The notes beneath the pieces are model-generated. The model was not told the DNA's origin, did not search any database, and worked only from the letters and a program-made list of their open reading frames with translations. A DNA stretch of 41,381 nt, from NCBI GenBank assembly GCA_944328495.1, contig CALVHR010000018.1, forward strand, positions 1 to 41,381. Reading direction: 5' to 3'. Positions 1 through 7,590 of this stretch are shown one piece after another. Position numbers and translations under genes: made by a program. Each line of letters begins with the position of its first letter. Positions within the stretch are counted from its first letter, which is position 1. The DNA comes from an uncultured Clostridia bacterium (GTDB lineage: Bacteria > Bacillota > Clostridia > Christensenellales > Borkfalkiaceae).

Positions 1-738
1 GACGACGGTTTGACCGTGCGGGCGGTGTTGGGCGAAATTAAGCGGAAGCAAATGCCCTTTTCAACGTCTATCTCGGTAAATACGCTGTACAGTTACATTG
101 AAAAGGGCGTGTTTCTGCGGCTTTCGCTTAAACACCTGCCCATTAAGGACAAGTCCCGGAAAGCGAAACGCGAAGTAAAGCCCGCGAAACTTCCGCGCGG
201 TACGAGCATAGAGAAACGCCCGGCCGCGATAGCGGAACGCAAAGAGTTTGGGCATTGGGAAATGGACTGCGTGATTGGCAAGCGCGAAGCGGGCAAGGTG
301 TTCCTTGTTCTGACGGAACGCCTTACCCGCAGGGAAATTATAATGCTCATGCCGAACAAAAAGGCTGAGAGTGTGGTGCGCTGTCTGAATATGCTTGAAC
401 GGAAGTTCGGCGCGCTGTTCTATTCGATTTTCAAAAGTATCACCGTTGACAACGGCTCGGAGTTCGCGGACTTCAAGGGAATGGAACGCAGCCGCTACGG
501 GAACAAGCAGCGGACAAAGGTTTACTATTGTCACCCGTATTGCTCATGCGAACGCGGAACGAACGAGCGAATGAACCGTGAAATTCGGCGCGTGTTCCCG
601 AAAGGCAAGGACTTGAACGCCGTAACGCCCGACGAGGTGAAACGCGCCGAAGATTGGCTTAACAACTATCCGCGCGGAATTTTGGGCTTTGATACCCCCG
701 AAAACCTGTTCAAAATGCACGTTTCGCGGCTCACATAA
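1..738 (+). CDS. IS30-family transposase, C-terminal part (5' end outside window)
   Basis: This DDE-type recombinase would cut and join the ends of its own insertion sequence. The frame is open to the left edge, so the N-terminal helix-turn-helix region is missing and the true start lies outside; TTG at position 10 is unlikely to be the start. The catalytic core is visible: the first Asp in GHWEMDCVIG, the second in TVDNGSEF, and a Glu in the ERGTNERMNREIRR block, followed by the LNNYPRGILGFDTPENLF tail typical of IS30 members. It stops at TAA 736-738. Nothing in the visible part is frameshifted, so the element may be intact. It lies just upstream of rpsU on the same strand. Confidence 0.92.
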   Translation, partial: DDGLTVRAVLGEIKRKQMPFSTSISVNTLYSYIEKGVFLRLSLKHLPIKDKSRKAKREVKPAKLPRGTSIEKRPAAIAERKEFGHWEMDCVIGKREAGKVFLVLTERLTRREIIMLMPNKKAESVVRCLNMLERKFGALFYSIFKSITVDNGSEFADFKGMERSRYGNKQRTKVYYCHPYCSCERGTNERMNREIRRVFPKGKDLNAVTPDEVKRAEDWLNNYPRGILGFDTPENLFKMHVSRLT

Positions 739-800
739 AAAATTTTCAAAAAAGTTTCAACTTTTTTCGCATTTACTCTTGACATCTACGGTCCTAAAAA
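1..800 (+). mobile_element. IS30-family insertion sequence, right part
   Basis: The transposase is followed by a short AT-rich stretch (739-825) with no gene. An IS right end should lie here; the segment near 772-792 (containing CTCTTGACATCTACGG) is a candidate terminal repeat. The left end is outside the window, so neither the inverted repeat nor a target duplication can be checked, and the right boundary given is approximate. Confidence 0.45.
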
Positions 801-825
801 ACAAAAAAAGTTTTGCGCGTTTTGC

Positions 826-854
826 TTGACTTTCTTTTCGCCATGTATTAAAAT
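826..854 (+). promoter_or_regulatory. rpsU promoter
   Basis: A -35 box TTGACT (826-831) and a -10 box TAAAAT (849-854) are separated by 17 bp, a good housekeeping sigma-factor arrangement. Transcription would begin near 861, leaving a leader of about 37 nt before rpsU. It lies just outside the probable IS end. Confidence 0.7.
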
Positions 855-897
855 ATCAACGTTGACTAAGTGCTTAGGCGAAGGAGGGTTGAAAGGA

Positions 898-1077
898 ATG
901 TCCACGATCCGTGTCGGAGAGAATGAATCGATCGACAGCGCACTGCGCCGTTTTAAGAGAAAATGTTCGCGCGACGGCATCATCGGAGATCTTCGCCGTA
1001 AAGAACATTACGAGAAGCCTTCCGTGCGCAAAAAGAAGAAGTCGGAAGCGGCGCGCAAAAGAAGCGTTAAAAACTGA
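898..1077 (+). CDS. rpsU: 30S ribosomal protein S21
   Basis: Small basic protein of the 30S subunit that acts in translation initiation. The 59-residue product has the usual S21 build: the N-terminal [20 protein letters not shown] segment, the central [14 protein letters not shown] motif, and a Lys/Arg-rich C-terminal tail. The ATG at 898 is chosen because AAGGAGGG (881-888) sits at a normal distance upstream; an in-frame extension to 826 would run through the promoter. It has its own promoter and a strong terminator, so it is probably a single-gene unit. In many Firmicutes rpsU is followed by yqeY; that gene is absent here. Confidence 0.96.
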   Translation: MSTIRVGENESIDSALRRFKRKCSRDGIIGDLRRKEHYEKPSVRKKKKSEAARKRSVKN

Positions 1078-1084
1078 GTACAAA

Positions 1085-1114
1085 AGCCTGTTATTGAGAG
1101 ATAGCAGGCTTTTT
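1085..1114 (+). terminator. Intrinsic terminator of rpsU
   Basis: A 10-bp stem (AGCCTGTTAT 1085-1094 with ATAGCAGGCT 1101-1110, one G-T pair) closes a 6-nt loop and is followed by TTTT. It begins 8 nt after the rpsU stop codon. Confidence 0.85.
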
Positions 1115-1147
1115 GTTTGGGCGGAATTTGTCGAACGCGGAGGAGAT

Positions 1148-1543
1148 ATGGCGAAGTCAGTCGAAAAGAGTTTCAAGAGCATTGCAAAAGAGGCGAAGAG
1201 CCGTTTGAAGAGCGGTTTTTGGGAAAATTGCAAGACAGAACTTACGGACGAACTGGAACGGGCGCGTTCGCTGGGAGTGAGCGAGAGCCGTGCCTGCCGC
1301 TATTTTGCGGGGAAGGTATCCTGCACGATCAAGGGCGGCGGCGACGATGCGTTTTATGAAAAAGTACGCGCGCTTTTGCTTTCGGAAGGGGAGGTATCCG
1401 ACGCGATCGGAAGGTTGACCGATCATGCCGTATATGATAAGCTTTCCTATGAAGAAAAACAGCGCTACACGCTTACGTTGTCCGAGCGGTATCTCAAAGC
1501 ATTGGAGCGTTTTCGCAAGGAGGCGGAATTTCGCAGCGTTTAG
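1148..1543 (+). CDS. Uncharacterised 131-residue protein downstream of rpsU
   Basis: I do not recognise this protein. The ATG at 1148 follows a good ribosome site (GGAGGAGAT, 1139-1147). The product is rich in Lys, Glu and Arg, has no signal peptide or membrane segment, and looks largely helical; it ends with a run of charged helix (SYEEKQRYTLTLSERYLKAL). Three cysteines are scattered without a metal-binding pattern. It begins 34 bp past the rpsU terminator with no clear promoter of its own, so read-through from rpsU may supply it. Its last 50 bases overlap the end of the opposite-strand regulator gene (1494-2495). A cytoplasmic role is likely; function unknown. Confidence 0.7.
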   Translation: MAKSVEKSFKSIAKEAKSRLKSGFWENCKTELTDELERARSLGVSESRACRYFAGKVSCTIKGGGDDAFYEKVRALLLSEGEVSDAIGRLTDHAVYDKLSYEEKQRYTLTLSERYLKALERFRKEAEFRSV

Positions 1544-2495
1544 GTTCGCATTCACAGCGGAGCACGATATCCTGTTCGAAGTTTCCGAACTTTTTCCCGA
1601 ACAGGTTAAAGCCTCCCGCATACTTTGCGTCATCTTTTGTGTATACCGAAAAGGTCAGTCGGTTGGATTTTTCCAGTTGCAGACAGTCCAGCGTGATTGC
1701 GTTTGACAGATTTCCGTTCAGCCAAACACCTTCACGATCAATGGCGATGCGCACGAGCTGACCGTACTGGGTATATTTATTTGCCCACCAGGGCGGGTTC
1801 AGTTTTCCCCGCCTGTCCCCGAAATCGCCGGGGGAAATATAGGTGAGGATTTCCGTTCCGTTGACATCGAACGAGATCTCGCTTTTCCAGTCATTTCTGA
1901 AATAGGGTGATTCCGAACACAGTTCCAGGGAAAATTCGATCCTGCGGACTGTGTTTTCTTTTGCAAAAGCATTGCTGAAAGCGTACGTAAATTTCCCGCC
2001 GTCGGTGCACAGCAATTGTGCGTCAAAGCGGCAGGAATGAAAGGCATCGTTATGTTCGAGCACGATTATATTATCGGAAGTGGCAATGCGCAGATATTTG
2101 GAAAAGCAGGCCTCCACGTATTCTCCGACGCCCGCGCTCTGCGTAAAGATATGGATATCCGATTGTGCCTTGGGCTGTGTCGATATGCCGATCTCCGAAA
2201 AGTTGATGTAGAATATCAGCGTTTTTCCCTTTTTGTTGGGTTGACAGCGACTGAATACGAGCTGTGCTTTTTCCATGAGTTTGAGATGAAAGATCGCGGT
2301 GGAGTTGGTGATTTTGTTAATTTTGGCGATTTCCGTGATCGAGCGCGGCTGTGTAAGCAACTGTTCTAAAATGGTAAGACGCAGGGGATGTGCCAGAGCA
2401 CAGGCAATGCCGAAAATGCGCTCTTTATCGTTTTCGTCCGTAATGCTCGTTTTGACAATGCCGTCATAATTGATTTTCTGTTCGCTGTCAAACAT
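1494..2495 (-). CDS. ArsR-type transcriptional regulator with large C-terminal domain
   Basis: Probable DNA-binding repressor or activator. Residues about 25-95 form an ArsR-like winged helix (LAHPLRLTILEQLLTQPRSI, then EIAKINKITNSTAIFHLKLM and a basic wing). The remaining ~230 residues are unlike classical metal-sensing ArsR proteins, which are about 100 residues; they look beta-rich and carry a KLNPPWWANKYTQYGQ segment that I recall from long ArsR-like regulators of Paenibacillus and related Firmicutes, often beside carbohydrate genes. No ribosome site of note precedes the ATG at 2495. It is divergent from the sialidase-like lipoprotein and shares with it a palindromic promoter region, so it probably controls that gene and itself. 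Its 3' end overlaps the neighbouring gene by 50 bp tail to tail. The effector is unknown. Confidence 0.8.
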   Translation of the reverse strand: MFDSEQKINYDGIVKTSITDENDKERIFGIACALAHPLRLTILEQLLTQPRSITEIAKINKITNSTAIFHLKLMEKAQLVFSRCQPNKKGKTLIFYINFSEIGISTQPKAQSDIHIFTQSAGVGEYVEACFSKYLRIATSDNIIVLEHNDAFHSCRFDAQLLCTDGGKFTYAFSNAFAKENTVRRIEFSLELCSESPYFRNDWKSEISFDVNGTEILTYISPGDFGDRRGKLNPPWWANKYTQYGQLVRIAIDREGVWLNGNLSNAITLDCLQLEKSNRLTFSVYTKDDAKYAGGFNLFGKKFGNFEQDIVLRCECEPKRCEIPPPCENAPML

Positions 2496-2560
2496 ATGTG
2501 TATTTTCGCAGACGATGTTTTTTGCGTTTGTTTCCTTCGCATGTGTCTGCTTGCATATTT

Positions 2561-2651
2561 ATTTTAAATTTGAAGTTGACGATTGTCAACTGAATTTAAA
2601 AAATTTTGCAAATTCAGTAGACTTGATTGTTTTAGATCGGTGTGATAAACT
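2561..2651. promoter_or_regulatory. Divergent promoters with palindromic operator (ArsR-type regulator / lipoprotein)
   Basis: A perfect palindrome AGTTGAC-GATT-GTCAACT (2574-2591) is extended by outer arms TTTAAATT (2563-2570) and AATTTAAA (2593-2600). The minus-strand promoter for the regulator overlaps it: TTGACA (reverse of 2584-2589), 17 bp, TAAAAT (reverse of 2561-2566). The plus-strand promoter lies beside it: TTGATT (2623-2628), 17 bp, TAAACT (2646-2651) with an upstream TG. A protein bound to the palindrome would cover the regulator's -35 box and sit upstream of the lipoprotein promoter. That the ArsR-type protein binds here is inference. Confidence 0.7.
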
Positions 2652-2693
2652 AAATCCGTGAATGCGATCAGGCATGAATAAGGAGGATAATCA

Positions 2694-5492
2694 ATGCTGA
2701 AACGAATGATCGGAATATTGCTGGCGGTTGTAATGGCTGCGTCGCTCATATGTGTGGCGGGATGCGAAGAGGCGGAAAAGAACGGCGGAGGCGGAAATGT
2801 CCAGACCGAAGAGCCGCAGGAAGACGGAAAGGACGAAGATGTGGCAAAAACATATACCGTGACCTATTATGACAGCGACGGTACGACGATTCTGATAAAG
2901 GAAGAACTTGCGGAGGGTGCGATTTTGGAAAACAAAAACCCCGGCGCGGAACGGGCCGGTTATACAAAGATATGGACGGACAAAGACGGAAACGCAATTT
3001 CGTTTGGAGGCAGTGTCGGAGAGGATGTTTCATTATATCTTCGGTATGAACTTGCAGGAGAAGCAAAAGTGTATTCCAAGGAGACGCTTGATCTTATCAA
3101 AGTCCCTGCACCCGTGAATTTTTCTCCTTCGGAGGATTATTACAGGAACTATCAGTATTTTGCCATGACGATGAGCATCGAAGTTACCCCGAAAGGCAGG
3201 CTGTGGAGCTGTTGGATCGGAGGGGAAGACGGCCCGGGCGCTTATCTCATCGCGACGTACAGCGATGACGGCGGAAAAACTTGGGAAGATATTCAGTTTG
3301 TGATCGATCCGCACAGTAAATCGCTTCCGATGATGATGAATACGCACATCGGCGCGTTTTGGTGCGATCCCATGGGCAGGATGTGGTTGTTTTATCAGCA
3401 GTCCTTCGGGATGTGGGACGGGAGCGGGGCAAACTTTTACATCCGCTGTGACGATCCCGATGCGGAGCAGCCCGTTTGGTCCGATCCCGTTTACATCGGG
3501 CCGGGGGCGTCGATCAAGAAACCGATCGTAACGCAGAGCGGAAAGTGGATACTGCCCGTATCGATCTGGGAACGGTGGCACATTACCGCTCCGTTGGAAA
3601 ATTGTTACCGCGAACTGGATAATATCCGAGGTGCAAATGTCTATGCTTCCGACGATCAGGGGGAGAGCTGGGCTTACCGCGGCGGCGTGATTTTTTCGGA
3701 TAGTTATTTTAATGAACATTCGGTCGTTGAACTTTCGGACGGACGGCTGATGATGTATGCCCGCTGTTCATCAAGTATTAAAAAGAGTTATTCTTCGGAC
3801 GGCGGCAGAACGTGGACGGCAGAAGAAGTTGCCTTTAAACATGTCAACAGCATGGCGACTATTCGCACTTTGCCTTCGGGAAATCTTTTGCTCGTAAAAC
3901 ACGGCAAGACCATGTCCGAAGTGACGACAGCCAGAATCAATCTTACGGCATACATATCCGAAGACGGCGGAAATACTTGGAAAGGCGGATTGCTTCTCGA
4001 TGAACGCAATGCTGTATCCTATCCCGACATAGCCGTGGATGCGGAAGGCAACATATACGTGCAGTACGACTATTCGCGCACAGTTGCGGCGCAGATCCTG
4101 TTCGCAAAATTTACAGAAGAAGATGTGCTGGCAGGGAAGCTTGTGTCCGAAGGCTCTTCATTGAAAAATCTGATCAAGGACACGGACGGTATTGCGGGAG
4201 CACCCCAACATGAATGGGGGGAAACTTCTTCGCAATTTTCCGGTGGAAGCGGTACGCAGGAAGACCCGTATCTCGTTTCGTCTGCCGCAGATTTCCGATT
4301 GCTTGCCGAACGTGTGAACGGCGGTGAAACATTTGAAGGAAAGTATTTGTTGCAGACGTGCGATATCAGTTTCGGCGGAGCAAACATACAACCGGTAGGA
4401 TATTATTTGCAGGGCGGATCGCACAAGCACGCATTTAAAGGGACATATGACGGCGGCGGATATGCTCTTTCCGATCTTCGTATCTTTGCGCCATACCTGT
4501 ATTGTCGCGGGTTGTTCGGGTATGTGTTAGGAGGGACGATTCGGGGGATCACGCTTCGCAATGCGGAAATCGAAGGAATGACCAACATCGGTGCCGTTGT
4601 CGGATGGGGAGAAGGCGTTTCCGCGTCCGCACCGCTCCTGATTCAGGATTGCCGTGTCGAATCTACCGTTTCGGTGACCGCTTACGAGCAAGTCGGAGGC
4701 ATTGCGGGGCGCGCGCTGAAATACGTCACGATAGAAAATTGTTATAATGCGGCATCGGTGACCGTGCCGCACTCGCATAACGGGAACAATGTTTTTGCAG
4801 GCGGGATCGTCGGTTATATCGAGAATAACGCAAGCATAGTCCGATGTGCGAATGCAGGTGATGTATATGTAGGTTTTGGCTGTACGGCATATGTCGGCGG
4901 GATCAGCGGAAACGGCAAAAACATAACTTTTCTTGAATGCGTGAACAGCGGCGACATCTATGTGGAATGCAACGTAAAAACGGGCTATGTCGGCGGGATC
5001 AGTGGCTGGACGGCGGACAATATCCGCCTGTCGGGATGTGTCAATCACGGAAAAGTTCGTGCGGAAGGCCTGTCCGATCTGTATGTCGGCGGCATCGTCG
5101 GCTATTTCGGAAAGCCGACATCCTTATCCTGTTTTATGGAAATGTGTTACAGCGACGGATCTATTGAAGTATGCGGAGCCGATTCTGCGGCGGCGCAGAC
5201 GGCGGCGGGCGGTGTGATCGGGTTTGCGGCAGGCGCGTACTCATCCGATACACAGAAACTGTGCAGTATCGAAAATTGTGTCGGGTCGGGTACATTGTCC
5301 GTCAGCGGCTCGGTATTGAGCGGAATGTTGGTCGGGATATGCCAGACACCATGGGTCATTTTGGAAGGAAATGCCGTTTCAAAAGGCGATCCTGCGGGAT
5401 CGGCGGCAGGAACGGATATCTCTGCGGGATGCGTATCGGATGCGGAAAGGGCGGCGTCCTTGTGCGCTGACATCGATGCTTTGTACAAATAA
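2694..5492 (+). CDS. Sialidase-like (BNR-repeat) surface lipoprotein with GLUG repeats
   Basis: Predicted cell-surface lipoprotein, probably a glycan-binding or glycan-cleaving enzyme. Residues 1-24 are a lipoprotein signal peptide with lipobox VAGC (Cys24). Residues ~53-120 resemble an InlB/Listeria-Bacteroides repeat (TYTVTYYDSDGT, then a GYTKIWTDKDG segment). Residues ~130-490 form a sialidase-like beta-propeller with four Asp boxes: SDDGGKTW (~190), SDDQGESW (~319), SSDGGRTW (~367) and SEDGGNTW (~422). The C-terminal half holds about six GLUG-type repeats (VGGIAG, AGGIVG, VGGISG twice, VGGIVG, AGGVIG), as seen in adhesins. AGGAGGAT precedes the ATG. Catalytic residues of GH33 were not confirmed, so exo-sialidase activity is a guess. 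It stands alone between a divergent promoter and a strong terminator. Confidence 0.82.
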   Translation: MLKRMIGILLAVVMAASLICVAGCEEAEKNGGGGNVQTEEPQEDGKDEDVAKTYTVTYYDSDGTTILIKEELAEGAILENKNPGAERAGYTKIWTDKDGNAISFGGSVGEDVSLYLRYELAGEAKVYSKETLDLIKVPAPVNFSPSEDYYRNYQYFAMTMSIEVTPKGRLWSCWIGGEDGPGAYLIATYSDDGGKTWEDIQFVIDPHSKSLPMMMNTHIGAFWCDPMGRMWLFYQQSFGMWDGSGANFYIRCDDPDAEQPVWSDPVYIGPGASIKKPIVTQSGKWILPVSIWERWHITAPLENCYRELDNIRGANVYASDDQGESWAYRGGVIFSDSYFNEHSVVELSDGRLMMYARCSSSIKKSYSSDGGRTWTAEEVAFKHVNSMATIRTLPSGNLLLVKHGKTMSEVTTARINLTAYISEDGGNTWKGGLLLDERNAVSYPDIAVDAEGNIYVQYDYSRTVAAQILFAKFTEEDVLAGKLVSEGSSLKNLIKDTDGIAGAPQHEWGETSSQFSGGSGTQEDPYLVSSAADFRLLAERVNGGETFEGKYLLQTCDISFGGANIQPVGYYLQGGSHKHAFKGTYDGGGYALSDLRIFAPYLYCRGLFGYVLGGTIRGITLRNAEIEGMTNIGAVVGWGEGVSASAPLLIQDCRVESTVSVTAYEQVGGIAGRALKYVTIENCYNAASVTVPHSHNGNNVFAGGIVGYIENNASIVRCANAGDVYVGFGCTAYVGGISGNGKNITFLECVNSGDIYVECNVKTGYVGGISGWTADNIRLSGCVNHGKVRAEGLSDLYVGGIVGYFGKPTSLSCFMEMCYSDGSIEVCGADSAAAQTAAGGVIGFAAGAYSSDTQKLCSIENCVGSGTLSVSGSVLSGMLVGICQTPWVILEGNAVSKGDPAGSAAGTDISAGCVSDAERAASLCADIDALYK

Positions 5493-5502
5493 AGACGATA
5501 TA

Positions 5503-5545
5503 AAAAGACGGCGGCGCGCCGAAATGCGGCGCGCCGCCGTCTTTT
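5503..5545. terminator. Bidirectional terminator between convergent genes
   Basis: A perfect 18-bp stem (AAAAGACGGCGGCGCGCC 5503-5520 with its complement at 5528-5545) surrounds a 7-nt loop. It has T runs on both strands and lies between the convergent lipoprotein gene and the minus-strand dehydrogenase gene. Confidence 0.92.
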
Positions 5546-5561
5546 GCATTTGAAAAGCGGG

Positions 5562-6623
5562 TCAGAGGATCACTTCGTGACCGGTGCGGGCGGATTCGTA
5601 GATCGCGTCCAGAATGCGCATGAGTTCGATCCCGTCGTCCGCGTCGGCAACGAGCCGCCCTTTGCCGCGGATCACCGAAACGAAATTGTCAATTTCCTTT
5701 GCGTATTCCGAACCGTCGAATGCAGTCGGGGAGGGAAAATGTATGTCGGCGAGCCGGCCTTCGTATTCGGTGTGGAAGGAAAGGTCGGGGTTGATTTCAA
5801 TGCCGCCCTTTGTGCCGAACAGTTCTACTTTACCCTGGTCCTGACCGACGTTGAGCGAATAGCTGGTTTCTAAGGCAAGCACGAACCCGTTATCAAAACG
5901 GATCAAAGCGGACGCGAGGTCTTCCACGTCGCAGACGTCGTTTTTTCCGTTGTATCCTGCGGAAACATACCCTTTACTGTCTTTGAGTTCGATGCGATTG
6001 TACAGTTTGGTAAACGTTGCCCCGTACACGGATACAGGTTTCGGGTTCCCCGCGATGTAGCGCGCGAGGTCGATGACGTGCACGCCCAGATCGATGAGCG
6101 GCCCGCCGCCCGAAAGCGATTTGTTTCCGAACCAGCCGCCGGGGTTTCCGTTGCGGCGGATATATGTCGCTTTTCCGTAATAGATCTCGCCGGTTTTTCC
6201 GTCTTCGACAAGTTCGCGGGCAAGTTCTGTGTCCCGCCCGTGGCGGCGCACAAAGCCGATCCCCAGCACTTTTCCCGCCTTTTCGGCGGCCTTTTTCATG
6301 CTTTTCGCCTGTGCTGCGTTCATTGCCATGGGCTTTTCGCAGAATACGTGTTTACCCGCATTCAATGCGTCGATCGTGCATTCGGCATGTGCGTTGTTCC
6401 AAGTGCATACACTCACCGCATCCAGTTCGGGGAGGGCGGCGAGCATTTTTTTGTGATCGGCGTACAGCCGTTCGATGCCGTATTTTTTGCCTTTTTCGGT
6501 CAGCGTTTTTTCATTGATGTCGCAGAATGCGTACAGTTCGCAGTCGGGATTGGCGCGATATCCGTCAATGTGTGCGGAAGATATATTTCCGACGCCGATC
6601 ACGCCGATTTTCAGTTTTTCCAT
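5562..6623 (-). CDS. Gfo/Idh/MocA-family NAD(P)-dependent oxidoreductase
   Basis: Cytoplasmic dehydrogenase of the glucose-fructose oxidoreductase / inositol dehydrogenase family, which oxidises or reduces a sugar or cyclitol. The 353-residue length is normal. The N-terminal Rossmann fold begins KIGVIGVGNISSAHI; the conserved EKP motif is in HVFCEKPMAMN, and the C-terminal alpha/beta domain contains the GGPLIDLGVHVIDLARY segment, with the Asp and His expected at the active site. AGGAGAATAAA precedes the ATG. It begins 4 bp after the isomerase stop, so the two are co-transcribed. The substrate cannot be read from the sequence; pairing with a TIM-barrel isomerase is typical of inositol, rare-sugar or sugar-acid catabolism. 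Confidence 0.92.
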   Translation of the reverse strand: MEKLKIGVIGVGNISSAHIDGYRANPDCELYAFCDINEKTLTEKGKKYGIERLYADHKKMLAALPELDAVSVCTWNNAHAECTIDALNAGKHVFCEKPMAMNAAQAKSMKKAAEKAGKVLGIGFVRRHGRDTELARELVEDGKTGEIYYGKATYIRRNGNPGGWFGNKSLSGGGPLIDLGVHVIDLARYIAGNPKPVSVYGATFTKLYNRIELKDSKGYVSAGYNGKNDVCDVEDLASALIRFDNGFVLALETSYSLNVGQDQGKVELFGTKGGIEINPDLSFHTEYEGRLADIHFPSPTAFDGSEYAKEIDNFVSVIRGKGRLVADADDGIELMRILDAIYESARTGHEVIL

Positions 6624-6627
6624 TGTT

Positions 6628-7467
6628 TTATTCTCCTATGTATTTTTTGAGGAATGTTACGGCTTTGGCGATGTCTTCGGCGGGCGTTTCGCCGCATTCG
6701 CGTTCGATGGTCAAATATCCGTCGTAGCCGATTTCGCGGAGCGCGGCAATATACGCAGCCCAAGGCACATTGCCTTCCCCGAGCGGCATTTCCTTGATAT
6801 GCTCACCCCAGTCGGATGGTTGCAATCCGAAAAAGGAAGGCGCGTACAGCGTGCGCGTGTCCGTCTTTTTGAGCATGATGCCGTCCTTCGCATGGGTGTG
6901 CACAATGTAGTCTTTGAGGATGTGCACTGCGCTCACGGGGTCGTCGCCCGCGCACATGACGAGGTTGGCAGGGTCGAGGTTGACGGCGACGCCGCGGCTG
7001 TCCAATCCGTCGAGAAAATCTTTGAGAAGCTGTGCCCGTTCCGGGCCTGTCTCTACGGCGAAGTGTCCGCCCATCGAATCGGCAAATTTTGCAAGTTCGC
7101 GGCACACTTCGCGCATACTTTCGTATTGCGGGCAGGCTTTCTCTTCGGGTACGACGCCGATGTGCGTCGTCACGATATCGGTACCGAGTTCTTTGGCGAT
7201 GCCCATGATCTTTTTTTCGCGGTCGATGAGCGATTTGTCGCGGGTATAATACATTTCGCACCCGAAATCTCCGCACAAAGCGCTTACTTTCAGCCCTTCG
7301 CCGTCCAATACTTTTTTTACTTCGCGAATCTCGCGGCCGCTCATGTCCGCATGTACCGTTTGGGTATTTGCATACATCTGCACGCCGTCGGCGCCCAGTT
7401 TTGCCGCTTCTTCGACCGCCTCTTTGAATTCTTTTCGGAAACTTTCCAAAATAACGCCGATCTTCAA
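6628..7467 (-). CDS. Sugar phosphate isomerase/epimerase (AP endonuclease 2-type TIM barrel)
   Basis: Probable sugar isomerase or epimerase of the xylose-isomerase-like TIM-barrel superfamily (IolE/IolI-like). I place the start at TTG 7467 (product begins [10 protein letters not shown]) because AAGGAGG (reverse strand, 7475-7481) lies 7 nt upstream; the frame stays open further upstream but would include the promoter. Family features include [11 protein letters not shown] near the N-terminus, [28 protein letters not shown] with a metal-site-like Asp, HTHAKDG, and [14 protein letters not shown] near the C-terminus. The 279-residue length is usual. It is followed 4 bp later by the dehydrogenase gene. 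A metal-dependent isomerase is most likely; the specific substrate is unknown. Confidence 0.85.
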   Translation of the reverse strand: MKIGVILESFRKEFKEAVEEAAKLGADGVQMYANTQTVHADMSGREIREVKKVLDGEGLKVSALCGDFGCEMYYTRDKSLIDREKKIMGIAKELGTDIVTTHIGVVPEEKACPQYESMREVCRELAKFADSMGGHFAVETGPERAQLLKDFLDGLDSRGVAVNLDPANLVMCAGDDPVSAVHILKDYIVHTHAKDGIMLKKTDTRTLYAPSFFGLQPSDWGEHIKEMPLGEGNVPWAAYIAALREIGYDGYLTIERECGETPAEDIAKAVTFLKKYIGE

Positions 7468-7521
7468 AACACAACCTCCTTGCAATTTGTCCCGCAATGT
7501 CGGGAAGATTTTTTCGTTCCT

Positions 7522-7563
7522 ATTATAATATCGCAAGCGGCGGAATGCAATCCCGCCGCTTGC
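7522..7563 (-). promoter_or_regulatory. Promoter of the isomerase-dehydrogenase operon with overlapping inverted repeat
   Basis: On the minus strand a perfect -10 TATAAT (reverse of 7522-7527) is preceded at 17 bp by a weak -35 TTGCAT (reverse of 7545-7550). An 11-bp inverted repeat, GCAAGCGGCGG (7533-7543) and CCGCCGCTTGC (7553-7563), places one arm in the spacer and the -35 in the 9-bp centre. It may be an operator for the adjacent AraC-type regulator. It could instead be a terminator for that gene, but neither side has a T run, so I favour the operator. Confidence 0.5.
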
Positions 7564-7590
7564 AGAAACATTGTCAAAACTTACGAATTT

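Noticed and set aside
1148-1543. RecX or YqeY identity for the gene after rpsU
   Set aside because: The sequence lacks the RecX tandem three-helix repeats and the GatB/YqeY motif; only the position suggested YqeY.
5503-5545. Unusual GC-rich 18-bp palindrome as an attachment site
   Set aside because: It lies between convergent genes with T runs on both strands, so a bidirectional terminator explains it.
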